This document shows, in pieces, positions 1 to 11,027 of a stretch of 64,000 nt of DNA (within the stretch, counting starts at the first letter, position 1; every line of letters begins with the position of its first letter). The DNA comes from Cavenderia fasciculata (Eukaryota > Evosea > Eumycetozoa > Acytosteliales > Cavenderiaceae). The notes beneath the pieces were generated by a model, which worked only from the letters and a program-made list of their open reading frames with translations, did no database searches and had not been told where the DNA came from. The stretch spans positions 124,001 through 188,000 of the forward strand of contig NW_004457644.1 of assembly GCF_000203815.1 (NCBI RefSeq), in the 5' to 3' direction. The translations under genes were made by a program, and so were the position numbers.

Positions 1-891
1 TTCTAATGAATGTTCAAGTTGACAAAATATATTTGATAATTGACCAGACACTAATTCTTTGGTTTCTTTACTTGCATGAGTAATAGTATTTGTTAAAAAC
101 AAATAAATTGATTTTAAATTATTATTGTTATTTTGTTTACTATTATTATTGTTATTTTTGGTTGATGATTTAAAGATTGGAGAAGGATTTAAAAATTGTT
201 GTAATATTGTCAAGACTTTATTCACAGTCTCCCATGTTTGAACGATTTGGATTGATTGCAATGAGTTTCTAGAATGGTGGAGGATGGATTCGAGGGATCC
301 TGAATCGAATATGTTGGTTGGTTGGACATCGGCGAGTGCGAGTGTATCGACATTTGTATAACGATCGATCGTTAGGGAGTGCAAGTTACCAAATATCAAT
401 TTCAAATCTTCATCAGTCTTTAACTTGCCAAGTATATCTATAACCACATTTGATTTTGAAGTTGCGCGAGTATAGGATTGAAAGTTGAACCTAAAGTTTG
501 ACAATGATTTAATGATACATTGTGGTGACCGTAAATGTGTCTTGTACGTATCCAATGTCGATATCGATGTTCCAGATACCCAACGGCTGTGTACAAGGGG
601 ATTAGGAGTGATTCCGAATAGATGGTTATAATGACAATCATTTAAAAGCTTTAATAAATGACCAAACCATCTCTTGCAAACCACGTTTAAATTAAATACT
701 TCTACTCTATTGTATGGGGTGTATAGTAATGTAGACATAGACTTTGAGATTGACGTTGACTTTACAGGACAACCATTATTGCCAAAATACTCTGGTTGAG
801 CACTACCAAGATCTTGACACCCAAATATATTATTATCTGTGAAATAGTGGTCAAGTATCTGGTACTCTAGATAATGTAAAAGTTTTGTCAT
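1..891 (-). CDS. F-box-like/LRR-like protein, copy A (3' end outside window)
   Basis: The minus frame is open from the ATG at 889-891 to the left edge (297 codons), so the C-terminal part is missing. The N-terminus resembles a degenerate F-box: LLHYLEYQILDHYF, then the typical VVCKRWFGHLLKLLND stretch. Leucine-rich segments and an Asn-rich tract follow. F-box proteins usually recruit substrates to SCF ubiquitin ligases; that role is inferred from the fold only. A second copy lies at 4168-6010, and the two are nearly identical in sequence and in the upstream spacer. Copy A reads continuously through the site where copy B is frameshifted, so it is the better template for the family. It is transcribed divergently from the ankyrin-like gene at 1150. 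Confidence 0.7.
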   Translation of the reverse strand, partial: MTKLLHYLEYQILDHYFTDNNIFGCQDLGSAQPEYFGNNGCPVKSTSISKSMSTLLYTPYNRVEVFNLNVVCKRWFGHLLKLLNDCHYNHLFGITPNPLVHSRWVSGTSISTLDTYKTHLRSPQCIIKSLSNFRFNFQSYTRATSKSNVVIDILGKLKTDEDLKLIFGNLHSLTIDRYTNVDTLALADVQPTNIFDSGSLESILHHSRNSLQSIQIVQTWETVNKVLTILQQFLNPSPIFKSSTKNNNNNSKQNNNNNLKSIYLFLTNTITHASKETKELVSGQLSNIFCQLEHSLE

Positions 892-1149
892 AATAGACTA
901 AAATATCTATTGATATCTATTATTTCTTTCTATCAAACAAACATAGATACAAGTAAAGTAGCTAGTACATCTTTGTGTTGTGAACATGATGTGAGAAAAT
1001 AACAATAAAAAAACTATAAAAAAAGAAGTAGAAGCACTTTACTATGAAGGGTGCATAGCAAGTATGATCATTCATTCTTTTGACAAAGAAATAATAATAG
1101 AGATAAAAGATAATATTATTATTATTACTTTTATTTTATTATTTATTTG
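892..1149. promoter_or_regulatory. Shared divergent promoter, copy A
   Basis: This 258-base AT-rich spacer separates the start codons of two divergent genes. Most of it recurs nearly unchanged at 6011-6262, including a block with ATCAAACAAACATAGATACA. It must hold both promoters. I recognise no specific factor site. Confidence 0.5.
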
Positions 1150-2433
1150 ATGAATCAACAACAACAACAACAACATAAACCTATTAATAATAATAATGAT
1201 GAAAAGATAACAACTATTACAATTAAAACAATATTGAATAATCGGTTTATAAGTAATCAAATATTTCAACATGTTCACAAGATTGGAATAGATATTGTTA
1301 GAAGAGTTAGACATTCGGTGATATTAGAACCATATGTTGGATCGGGTGAACGAAGAGGTGCAAGACCGTTGGATGACAATTTGATTGTTACACCCCCCAA
1401 TTACACCAATGCTGCACATGATCTTTTAAAATACTTTGGTTTGTTGGGTGGTGTTGCCAAGTATAGAGATATATCGAATGCAAAGTGGATGTTAAAGAAT
1501 GGATATATCGGGTTGCTATTGGACAAGATTAAACGTGGTGACAAGGTGATCTTTGGTCTTGGCTCACTCAAGTTGATGTCACGTATGGGGTTACCACTCG
1601 ACCAATTCAAACAAATAATCAGTGCCTATCCATTGATGCTAAGCGATATCGCTGGACAGACTACTGACATGGTCTGCAAATGTTACGTAGAGTCTGCCAA
1701 AGGTGATGACACAAATTATCCAGTATTTCAATATTTACAACAAAAACTAGTGTCTACTTCTACTACAACCCCTAGTAGTGACCCACATGTAAAGGCATTA
1801 GTACAGTTGTTTAATAGTGCTAAACGTCCATCACTTTTAATTTTGACGTCGTTGGTTGAATCTATCAAACATCTACCAAAGGAAAAGTTTTGGTTGGCAG
1901 ACACAGATGTACTACGTAATCACGACCTCGTTGATTATTGGTTGCGAAATGTCGATCGAGTACCCATCACAGTGTCTAGTCTCGGACTACTCTTGGGAAC
2001 ACTTGGACATAATCATCACCTATTCGTGGGAATGGTTCATAAACTCCAACCGGATAAAGACACTGACAATATTTTCAAAGCATGTCTACTCTACCAGACT
2101 GCTCTTGAAGACCAACCCATCATCAATAGAGATCTCTGTCTGTCAGCTCACTACATCTCCACCAGCCTCGTCACTAGGCTACCTCCAAACACTAGTGTCA
2201 GTGATATTCGATCGATCGATTTCTACCAATCAAAAGTACTAAAAGATCTCCAACAAATTGACTCTTCTCTCACCAACCCCAATTCAATCCATTGCTATTG
2301 GGAGTTTGTCTATTTGGAATATATCGCCTATCTTCCAGGTGTAGTAAATGAATTACAACCTCTATCAAAACATTTAAATTGTTTAATATTATTAATATTA
2401 AAGAAAATTAAATCAATCATAAATAATAATATA

Positions 2434-2491
<58 letters not shown>

Positions 2492-3765
2492 TTGATAATA
2501 GTATACAACATTATTTATGGAAATATTTATTAAAATCATATGGTAGTAAATATATTTTATTGGATTTATTGATTAAAGTAGGATTTGGATTGGAATATAT
2601 TAAAGATGCATATGAAACGTATGGATGTCAATCGTATATAAAGGTTCTATCTAAATGTACAGACCTAGATGTTATGCAATTCATTCAATCAAAGCTTTGT
2701 AAACCAAATTCAACCGACTATTATCCTCGTGGACTCAAACCCATCCACATTACCAACCAGTCTACGACAAAAGAGGTAATGGTGATGGCCCACCTTTACA
2801 CACCACGTAAAAAACTAGACAATGATAATTGGACCACTGAAATGGCTGAACTCGCAATTGTTACCGATAATTATAACGCATTTAAAGTCATCCTAATGAA
2901 GACAAAGGTATTGGCTCTAAAATATACAAACCCATTGAATGGTTTAATTCGTCTCAAAGATCGAATCAAAGTGTCTTCACTTGAATTCATTGCCTTTGTC
3001 TACAAGTACTATGACAAGTTGACGAGTAAAAACATACTTTTACTAAATAGAGAAGATTATGTTGGATTGTTTATGTATGCTAGTGTACGAGGTGACATTA
3101 ACATGCTACAGAAAATTCATACATTGTATCCAACCAAAGGTTTGGAATCATTGAAATCATCTCGTTGTAGAATACTAGATATTGCATACCTATGTGGCAA
3201 TCAAAAGTCACTAGACTTTATATTAGATAATCGTCCATTTGAACGATTATCTAATAAATTATGGACAGCTATTGGTAGAATGAATAATGTTGAATTATTT
3301 AAATTGATTTATAATTCAAAAAAGGATGATGATAATAGTTTACCACAAGGAGAAATCAATGATGCAATTGTTCATTATGGTAGTTTTCAACTATTACTAC
3401 ATATGCAAGAAGCTGGTTTACATGAACGAATCAGTTCTGGACAATTGTATTGGGCAATACAAAATAATCATCATGAAATTGTTCAACACTATTGTAACAA
3501 TTATCTTCAAAAGGATACCAAACTTAACCTACCAATATACCAAAATATTATCCATGGATTTGGAGAGATGGTTCCATATTGGGAATTTATCACTCCTCAA
3601 ATGATGGATGTATTTATCAACGCCGTACCACTACAAGTCATGCTAGACAAATCCATCTACCTACCTTCAACATTTAATAGAACATCAAAATTAATCAAAT
3701 ACTTAAAATCTATTAAAAAGTTAAATTCATCTAAAAATTCAAATCCTAATTGTACTATAATGTAA
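1150..3765 (+). CDS. Ankyrin-like repeat protein of a dictyostelid-expanded family, copy A
   Basis: A single uninterrupted exon encodes 871 residues. The first ATG is at 1150, straight after an in-frame TTG. The N-terminus has a Gln run and then a segment, ILNNRFISNQIFQHVHKIG, of the type that opens many dictyostelid ankyrin-like proteins. An Asn tract of about 24 residues interrupts the middle (2430-2491). The C-terminal third has degenerate helical repeats of about 30 residues resembling ankyrin repeats, for example DINMLQKIHTLYP, NQKSLDFILDNRPF and NNVELFKLIYNSK. No catalytic motif is visible, so a protein-binding scaffold is the best guess. It is paired head-to-head with an F-box-like gene, and this pair is duplicated downstream as a ruined copy. 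Confidence 0.75.
2430..2491 (+). repeat. AAT trinucleotide tract coding for poly-Asn
   Basis: An almost pure run of AAT codons lies inside the ankyrin-like gene and gives an Asn homopolymer. The pseudogene copy (about 6867-6930) has a shorter, broken version, so the tract has changed length since duplication. Confidence 0.9.
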
Positions 3766-3936
3766 AAATTATAATAAATTAATATTATTTTAATTTATTA
3801 TTACAAATTAATAAACAAATTAATTATTAAATTATTAATTTGTTTATTGTTACAAAAAGAATATATCGTTGACATGTGTTAATTTTGATGTTCTATTAAA
3901 TGTTCAAGGTAGGATCAATGGCAACGCAAGGCATAC

Positions 3937-4125
3937 ATGTGTGATGCTTTGATGACAGTATGTCACAAGGAATTAGAATCAATGATCAAATCTCGTACAA
4001 TGCCAAACAAGATAAGTGAAATCGTCAAACGTGCAAACGTAATCATATCAGTATTTAAAAAACAAGAAGAAGCAAAAGCAAAAAAAGAAAAAGAAGATGC
4101 TAGAAGAGCTGGAAGAAGATATTAA
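3937..4125 (+). CDS. Small lysine-rich hypothetical protein or 3' gene fragment
   Basis: This 62-codon frame begins at ATG 3937. It encodes a helical N-terminal half with two cysteines (MCDALMTVCHKELESMI) and a highly charged tail, KKQEEAKAKKEKEDARRAG. Composition is protein-like and unlike the AT-rich spacers on either side. The same frame is open upstream to a TAG at 3910-3912 that could instead be a splice acceptor. It may therefore be the last exon of a broken gene rather than a complete small gene. It sits between the two copies of the duplicated pair and has no copy beyond the second. I do not recognise the family. Confidence 0.35.
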   Translation: MCDALMTVCHKELESMIKSRTMPNKISEIVKRANVIISVFKKQEEAKAKKEKEDARRAGRRY

Positions 4126-4167
4126 CAAACAAAATAATATATAAAGAAAGAATTAATTTATTTTTAT

Positions 4168-6010
4168 TTAAATTGGAAAAGAAATATTCTTTCTAAAACA
4201 AGTTTGACCATTATTATGATATCTAGAATAGAGAGAATTAAAATGATTACCATAAAATATATGGGCTAGACCTTGAACACCTATAAAATCAAGGCGAGGA
4301 TGTTGTAATAGTAGATTTTCAATGTCGGGTGTGTAGACCATGAGAGGGGGAGCTTGATGACCCAAAGAAGATAATTGGAGTGCTGCAAGATTAGGATTAT
4401 GGTCAATCAATGTCTTAAAGAGTGATCCACCGTGATCACACCAACTAGTATACTTTGTCGATATTCTTAATAGTTTGATATTGTAGGCTTGACCAATCAA
4501 CGTATGGAATTGATAGAACCCAAAGAATCCATTATCACAATCAATGTCAAGCAATTCTAAAGATAGTTTTAATAATTGTTTGTTATCTAATCTAATTGGA
4601 CATATTGGACTATTATTGTAATTAATATCAGTTGTTGGCAATCTGACAATTGGAAGTGGTTTGATTGATTTACTGATAATTATCTTTAATTCGGTGATAT
4701 GTGATGGAGTGGTAAAGGGAAGTATAGAGAGAATAGATTCATCGGTAAAATTAATCTCTATAGTCCACGCCAAAACTTTTGTATTGGTGGTAATGATTTC
4801 AATGGTTTGGGAGGTTAACGTCATTGTATTTGATACTCTTGGGACTTTGGTTGTCAATAGGTATTGCAATAATCGACTATTGACTGTGGGAGGTGAGCGA
4901 GTGACTATATTAATCTCTTGTAGTGATTTCATACGGTCAAGATTCGAATACTGAAAGGTTGTATCATCTAGACCCGACAAATAGAGGTGTACAAGATTCG
5001 GGTAAATCTCATCACCCGCATTACTAGATACATGTCCAAACAACGATTCAATAGCCAGCTGTGGTATAGGCGTATCAAATGGTGTCACATGTCTTAGTGT
5101 TATAGATTCTAATGAATGTTCAAGTTGACAAAATATATTTGATAATTGACCAGACACTAATTCTTTGGTTTCTTGATTTGCAATAGTAGTATTTGTTAAA
5201 AACAAATAAACTGATTTTAAATTATTATTATCATTATTATTGTTGTTACTATTATTTTGTTGTCTTTGATTATTATTATTATTATTATTAGCCTTTAAGA
5301 TTGGAGAAGGATTTAAAAATTGTTGTAATATTGTCAAGACTTTATTCACAGTCCCCCATGTTTGAACGATTTGGATTGATTGCAATGAGTTTCTAGAATG
5401 GTGGAGGATGGATTCGAGGGATCCTGAATCGAATATGTTGGTTTGGTTGAGCATTGGCGAGTGCATCGGCATTTGTGTAACGATCAATCGTTAGAGACTG
5501 CAAATGACCAAATATCAATTTAAAATCTTCATCAGTCTTTAACTTGCCAAGTATATCTATAACCTCTGTGGCCGTGGCTGATGTCGATCGAGTATAGGAT
5601 GCAAAGTTGAACTTAAAGTTTGACAATGATTTAATGATACATCGTGGTGACCGTAAATGTGTCTTGTAGGAATCCAACGTCGATATCGATGTTCCACCAG
5701 ATACCCAACGGCTGTGTACCAGTGGATTAGGAGTGATTCGGAATAGATGCAACTTGTTACCATCATTTAAAAGCTTTAATAAATGACCAAACCATCTCTT
5801 GCAAACCACGTTTAAATTAAATACTTCTACTCTATTGTATGGGGTGTATAGTAATGTAGACGTTGATGTTGAAGTTGACTTTACAGCATTACCATTACTG
5901 TCAAAATACTCTGGTTGAGCACTACCAAGATCTTGACACCCAAATATATTATTATCTGTGAAATAGTGGTCAAGTATCTGGTACTCTAGATAATGTAAAA
6001 GTGTTGCCAT
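4168..6010 (-). pseudogene. F-box-like/LRR-like protein, copy B, one-base frameshift
   Basis: The gene starts at ATG 6010 and ends at a stop at 4168, about 613 codons if the frame is corrected. The N-terminal frame (6010 down to 5393) and the C-terminal frame (about 5440 down to 4168) differ by one base. In copy A the equivalent bases read as a double GGTTGGTTGG; here there is GGTTTGGTT, an extra T at 5442-5444. The shifted frame ends at 5393, removing about 420 residues of LRR-like sequence. An Asn/Gln-rich tract lies near 5225-5290. The long C-terminal frame is otherwise open, so the lesion is recent or is a sequencing error. Confidence 0.7.
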
Positions 6011-6262
6011 AATAGACTAAAATATCTTTTATCTATAGATATCTATTATTTCTTTCTATCAAACAAACATAGATACAAGTAAAGTAGCTAGTACATCTTT
6101 GTGTTGTGAACTAATATTTGTGAGAAATTAATAATAAAAAAAAATATGAACAAAGAAAAAGAAGTATCCGCCCTATACGACGAAGTGTGAATGATCATTC
6201 TTCAAGAAAAGAATAATAGAGATAAAAGATATTATTATTATTACTTTTATTTTATTTATTTG
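6011..6262. promoter_or_regulatory. Shared divergent promoter, copy B
   Basis: This is a near copy of 892-1149 between the start of the frameshifted F-box-like gene and the dead ankyrin-like gene. Blocks beginning AATAGACTAAAATATCT and GATACAAGTAAAGTAGCTAG are preserved. Confidence 0.5.
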
Positions 6263-7514
6263 ATGAATCATCAACAGATACAAACATAGAAAAGAAGAAA
6301 AGGAAATCAAATGAAGGAACACTCTGTCCAACAAAGACAACAACATAAACCTACTAGTAATAATAATGAAAAGATCTTAACGATTAAAACAATATTAAAT
6401 AATCGATTTATAATTAATTAAATATTTCAACATGTTCACAAGATTGGAATAGATATTGTTAATGCTGAAGAGGTGCAAGACCGTTGGATGACAATTTGAT
6501 TGTTACACCTCCCAATTACACCAATACTGCACATGATCTTTTAAAATACTTTGGTTTGTTGGGTGGTGTTGCCAAGTATAGAGATATCAAATACGAAGTG
6601 GATGTTAAAGAATGGATATATAGGGTTGCTGATGGACAAGATTAAACGTCGAATATCCATCTGAACACTCTCTACCAATCAAAGGTACTAAAAGATCTCC
6701 AACAAATTGCTCTTCTCTCACCAATCCCAATTCAATCCATTGTTATTGGGAGTTTGTCTATTTGGAATATATCGCCTATCTTCCAGGTGTAGTAAATGAA
6801 TTACAACCTCTATCAAAGCATTTAAATTTTTTAATATTAATATTAAAGAAAATTAAATCAATCATAAATAATAATATAAATAATAATAATATAAATAATA
6901 ATAATAATAATAATATTGGTATTGATAATAATTGGACTACTGAAATGGCTGAACTCGCAATTGTTACCGATAATTATAAAGCATTTAAAGTCATCCTAAT
7001 GAAAACAAAGGCATTGGCTCTAAAGTATACAAACCCATTGAATGGTTTAATTCGTCTCAAAGATCGAATCAAAGTGTCTTCACTTGAATTCATTGCCTTT
7101 GTCTACAAGTACTATGACAAGTTGACGAGTAAAAACATCCTTTTACTAAATATGTATGCTAGTGTACGAGGTGACATTAACATGCTACAGAAAATTCATA
7201 CATTGTATCCAACCAAACGTTTGGAATCATTGAAATCATCTCGTTGTAGAATACTAGATATTGCATACCTATGTGGCAATCAAAAGTCACGAGACTTTGT
7301 ATTAGATAATCGACCGTTTGAACGATTATCTAATAAATTATGGACAGGGTAGAATGAATAATGTTGAATTATTTAAATGATTTATAATTCAAAAAAGGAG
7401 GATGATGATAGTTTACTATTATATGTAGTAATAGTTGAAAACTACCATAATGAACAATTGCATCATTGATTTCTCCCTGTGGTAAACTAAACAATTGTAT
7501 TTGGCAATACAAAA
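6263..7514 (+). pseudogene. Decayed ankyrin-like gene, copy B
   Basis: The region is homologous to 1150-3468 but destroyed. The ATG at 6263 meets a TAG after eight codons (6287-6289). A deletion of roughly 690 bases joins sequence matching about 1540 to sequence matching about 2222 (near 6648-6672). A second deletion of about 330 bases removes the region after the Asn tract. The block matching 3049-3072 is missing near 7150. A 67-base segment at 7421-7487 is inverted relative to 3338-3404. The longest surviving frame is 6762-7352. The surviving blocks remain very similar to copy A, so decay came by large rearrangements rather than slow drift. Confidence 0.85.
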
Positions 7515-8471
7515 TGCTTATGAGCCGATAATCAAACAAACATCACGTATCATCAAACATCGTCAAGTTGACGAACTTACAACGAACGACTAACGTTCAA
7601 GAATGTACGGTTGGGAAAAACAAGGCTTTATAGGGCCGCAGAATATGTAAAGGAAATTTTCTTTTCCCCAGACTTGAAAGAAGAAACAATCACAAAGAAA
7701 TATCCAATAAAAAAATATCCGAGGATAAAATTTTAAAAATTTTAACCAATTCGTTTGACCTCTGCGGGATCACACAACATCATTAAACTCCTATGTTGTT
7801 GGGGTTGACAATAATGATGATGTTAAAAAAAAAGTTGATGTTCTAACCACAACCATTCTTTTGTTTCTAAATCAACACCTACCTTCTTTCTTAATTTGTT
7901 TTTTTTTTGTTAATCTTACTATTTTAAACATAGAGATAATTACAAACAGATAAAGATTATATACCAATATAATAATAATAATAATAATACTATTTTTTTT
8001 ATCAAAAAAGTCCTCAAGAGTCGAGAGAGTAAACAAACAAACACGATTAGATTATTAAAATAACTAAGATTTAAATCTGCTGCTTTTTTATTGTCAACAC
8101 TACCCCCACTACTACTCACCCCACCAAGCAAACATTCACTCGCACTCCATTTATACAACATCGAGTACCAAAACACCCCACTACCTCCACTTTATATATA
8201 CCTTTTTCACCAAACATCAATTCGAGAGAGTGCTACTTTTTTAATAATTTTTATCAAAATTATTATTATTATTAATAATAAACACCAAATTCGAATCATA
8301 TAGTTTTATATTTATTTTCATACCAACCACTCTACTCTCTCTTTTTTTCTCTCTCCTCTTTGTCATTCATTCTGTATCTCTATATATCATTATTAGTTTT
8401 TTTACTAGTATCAGTACTTTCTATATAAATAACAAATCAATCAATCCTTTCAAGTTGGAAAAATAAAAAAT
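7515..8471. other. Intergenic region, no supported gene
   Basis: Nearly 1 kb lies between the pseudogene and the TLC-domain gene. At 7520-7700 the sequence is less AT-rich, with a near-palindrome TCGTCAAGTTGACGA, and it matches nothing else in the window. The rest is AT-rich with long T and A runs and CT-rich stretches near 8330-8370. The short frames at 7940-8176 (-) and 8091-8303 (+) overlap each other and look accidental. Confidence 0.5.
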
Positions 8472-9564
8472 ATGATATTCAAATTATTAGGAAACAGTCA
8501 CAATATAGTGTCACTTACTGATTGGGATATAGAGTTGATGACCATATGTCTCTACTTTACAACCTTTCAGCTATCACATTATATTACACCTCTCTTTTAT
8601 ACCAATTTTAAAAAGTTTTCAAACAATGATAAAATAGAATGGAATTCTAGGTAAGCAAAGAAATAGAAAGAATACAACAATCAGTCTTTTCCATGATATT
8701 GACATTTGTCTTTTTTCTACTTTTTTATTTTTTTAGAATCGTATCAAATCTAAATGCAGTTTTATGTACTATAGGAGCCATCAAATGTTTGTTTTTTGAT
8801 AATACTACATGGTCAGAGAATCCATTCCTTGGTGCTACACCCAACAGTTTATATTGTCTCCGTTTTATACTTGGTTATTTCATTTATGATACAGGTGTTA
8901 TTCTAGTCCATCAAAGTTTATTGGATATTCCAACTCTTACACATCATTTAATGGCTTTATTATTATATTATTGGGGAAAGGTAAAAAACAAAAAACTAAT
9001 AATAATATTGATAATAATAATGAATTAATATTAATATTTTTTTTTTCTTTTTTTTAGACAAGTTTATATTGTCATTTTGTATTGATTTCATTTATGTTTA
9101 CTGAAATTACAACTCCATGTGTTAATATTAGATGGTTCTTGTTGAGAACTAAAAAAGGAGAAAGTAAAGCATATATAGTCAATGGAATGATGATGGCTTT
9201 TGGATTTTTGATTGCTCGAGTCGTTTATATTACTGCATCGGTTGGTGGTGCATTGTACAAACACTATAGTGTAGCTGTCAATCTACCCTCCTATATATTC
9301 TGGGGTACCTATGTTGGATACACCATTATCAATGTTTTAAATGTCTATTGGGCATTCCTCATTTGGAGAGGTTTGCTAAGAGCTGTACTTGGAAAGAAGT
9401 CTACCAGGTCATCAGCATCATCAGCGGTTGATGTGAAACAAGAATCTTCAGATCAACAAAAACAACAACAACAAAAGTACCAACAACAAATACAATCACA
9501 ACAAATTAGTAATATTAATACAATAATTAATAATAGATCTTCTAGAAAACCACAAGAAGCTTAA
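8472..9564 (+). CDS. TLC-domain membrane protein, TMEM56/TLCD4-like
   Basis: Three exons, 8472-8650, 8737-8980 and 9058-9564, join in frame to give 309 residues. Both introns are GT..AG with a T-rich 3' end. The protein has several hydrophobic spans. The TLC core spans the second intron: LTHHLMALLLYYWGK with the family His pair, then FTEITTPCVNIRWFL, very close to the E-x-S/T-x-P-x-x-N-x-RWF signature of TMEM56/TLCD4. TLC proteins are ER or plasma-membrane proteins linked to lipid sensing or synthesis; the substrate here is unknown. Ceramide synthases are less likely, because the homeobox-like segment is absent and the RWF motif is of the TMEM56 type. The C-terminal tail is Ser- and Gln-rich and presumably cytosolic. 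Confidence 0.85.
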
Positions 9565-10160
9565 AGCTATAGAAAAAGTAATAGAATATTGTGATAATAT
9601 AGATATAGTAGAATAGATAATAATAATATAATAATAATAATATAAGTATAATATTAGAAACGTTAAACAATGATTATTTTAAAATAAATAATTTTGAACA
9701 AGAAAGAAAGAAAAGCAAACGACGATTAATGATCATTGATCGCCTCATACTTTATGATGGCTGTATCATATAAATGTGTGTATACCATCTGATGATCTTG
9801 TCTACGTTGAGAGAAAGAAGATCATCTGAATTTTCGTCGTTCCCTTTCGAGACTACCAAACACAGAATGACGCAATGAAAAAGAGGACCACTTGCGGCTT
9901 AGACCAAGTTTTTTTTTAGACGATGTCCTTTGTCAATGTTTTTTTTCGATTTCTTTGAGCTGTGAGATATTTTTAAACTCTGCTGTTGGCCTATCATGGC
10001 TTTATGTTCATTCTATCAGTGTCGACATCAATGGTTTAAACTTTATTTAAAACTAATTAGAGTTGTCTTTTTTCTATGCACATCCATCACCGTTATAAAT
10101 GTGTTCACTCTTTCAACCTCATTTCAAAAGAAATCGAATATATAATATAATCATATAAAA
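9565..10160. other. Intergenic region upstream of the SDR gene
   Basis: About 600 bases with no coding frame. A less AT-rich island at about 9715-9845 carries nested inverted repeats and is listed separately. The last 60 bases before ATG 10161 are the SDR 5' leader. Confidence 0.5.
9718..9841. ncRNA. Possible structured RNA (nested inverted repeats)
   Basis: AACGACG at 9718-9724 pairs with CGTCGTT at 9835-9841. Inside it, TCTGATGATCTT at 9788-9799 pairs with AAGATCATCTGA at 9818-9829 with one mismatch. No box C/D or H/ACA pair fits well. Short inverted repeats also arise by chance, so this is weak. Confidence 0.2.
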
Positions 10161-11027
10161 ATGGAAGGAAAAGTTATCGTTGTTACTGGTGCTGGAAGGT
10201 AAATAAATTCTAATATACATAGATCAAATTAGTACTATAGTAGTATCACAGTATTAATATTAACACTTTGTTTTTTTTTTGTATCTTTTTAATTTTATTT
10301 TAGTGGTATTGGAAGATCAGTTTGTTTAGAATTGGTTGGTCAAAAGGCAAAGGTTGTAGTTGCTGATATTAACTTTGAATCATGTCAAGAGACTATCAAG
10401 TTGATGACTGAATTGGATGCTGCCGTCGAAACTGTTGCCGTTGCTTGCGACATTTCCTCAGAGGAAGACGTCACCCGTTTGATGCAATCCACTGTTGACA
10501 AGTTTGGCCGTATCGACGGTGCCGTCAACAATGCTGGTATCTTGGGCAAGATGCAACGTGTTGGTGACTATGAATTGGCTGATTTCACCAAGATGTTGGA
10601 CGTTAACGTCAAGGGTACTTTTATGTGCATCCGTTCTCAAGTCAGACAAATGGAAAAGCAAGGCCCAGGCAAATACAGCATTGTCAACGTTTCATCCATC
10701 GCCGGTATCCTTGGTTTCCCATACAACTCTGCCTACTCTTGTGTCAAACACGCTATCCTCGGTCTCACCAAGTCTACCGCCGCTGAATACGGTGCTGCCC
10801 TCGGCGTCAGATGCAATGCCATGTTGCCAGGTGCTGCCGATACTCCAATGTTGAGACAATACATCCCAACAGATGCTGCTGCCCAACAACTCAAGGCTCA
10901 CACCCCACTCGGTCGTACTTGCGAACCATCTGAAATCGCCAAGCCAATCGTCTTCCTCCTCAGTGAACAATCATCCTTTGTCACTGGTCAAAATCTCATT
11001 GCTGATGGTGGTCTTTCAATCGTCTAA
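10161..11027 (+). CDS. Classical SDR-family NAD(P)-dependent oxidoreductase
   Basis: Two exons, 10161-10198 and 10304-11027, encode 253 residues, the usual classical SDR length. The intron splits the cofactor loop: TGAGSGIG (residues 9-16) is only complete after splicing. Also visible are NNAG (88-91), the catalytic Ser near 143, and Y157-SCV-K161 of the YxxxK motif. The end, ITGQ-like then ADGGLSIV, is typical of bacterial-type 3-oxoacyl-ACP-reductase-like SDRs. The substrate cannot be predicted. Codon use is strikingly biased to C-ending codons (GCC, GTC, ATC, CTC) compared with its neighbours, which suggests high expression. It converges on the saposin-like gene. Confidence 0.9.

Larger units (their letters stand above)
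5104..7514. repeat. Right copy of a tandem duplication of a divergent gene pair
   Basis: Sequence from 5104 to 6262 repeats 1-1149 closely, including the spacer between the start codons. Sequence from 6263 to 7514 repeats scattered blocks of 1150-3470. The duplicated unit is F-box gene (-), shared promoter, ankyrin-like gene (+). The homologous part of copy A that matches 4168-5103 lies left of the window. Confidence 0.85.

Noticed and set aside
1147-1149. TTG start for the ankyrin-like gene
   Set aside because: An ATG follows directly at 1150. Eukaryotic start codons are expected to be ATG, so non-ATG starts here, at 13982, 17169, 39055 and 60174 were not used.
7940-8303. Two short overlapping frames on opposite strands
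   Set aside because: They consist of microsatellite and T-rich sequence, with no splice or family support.
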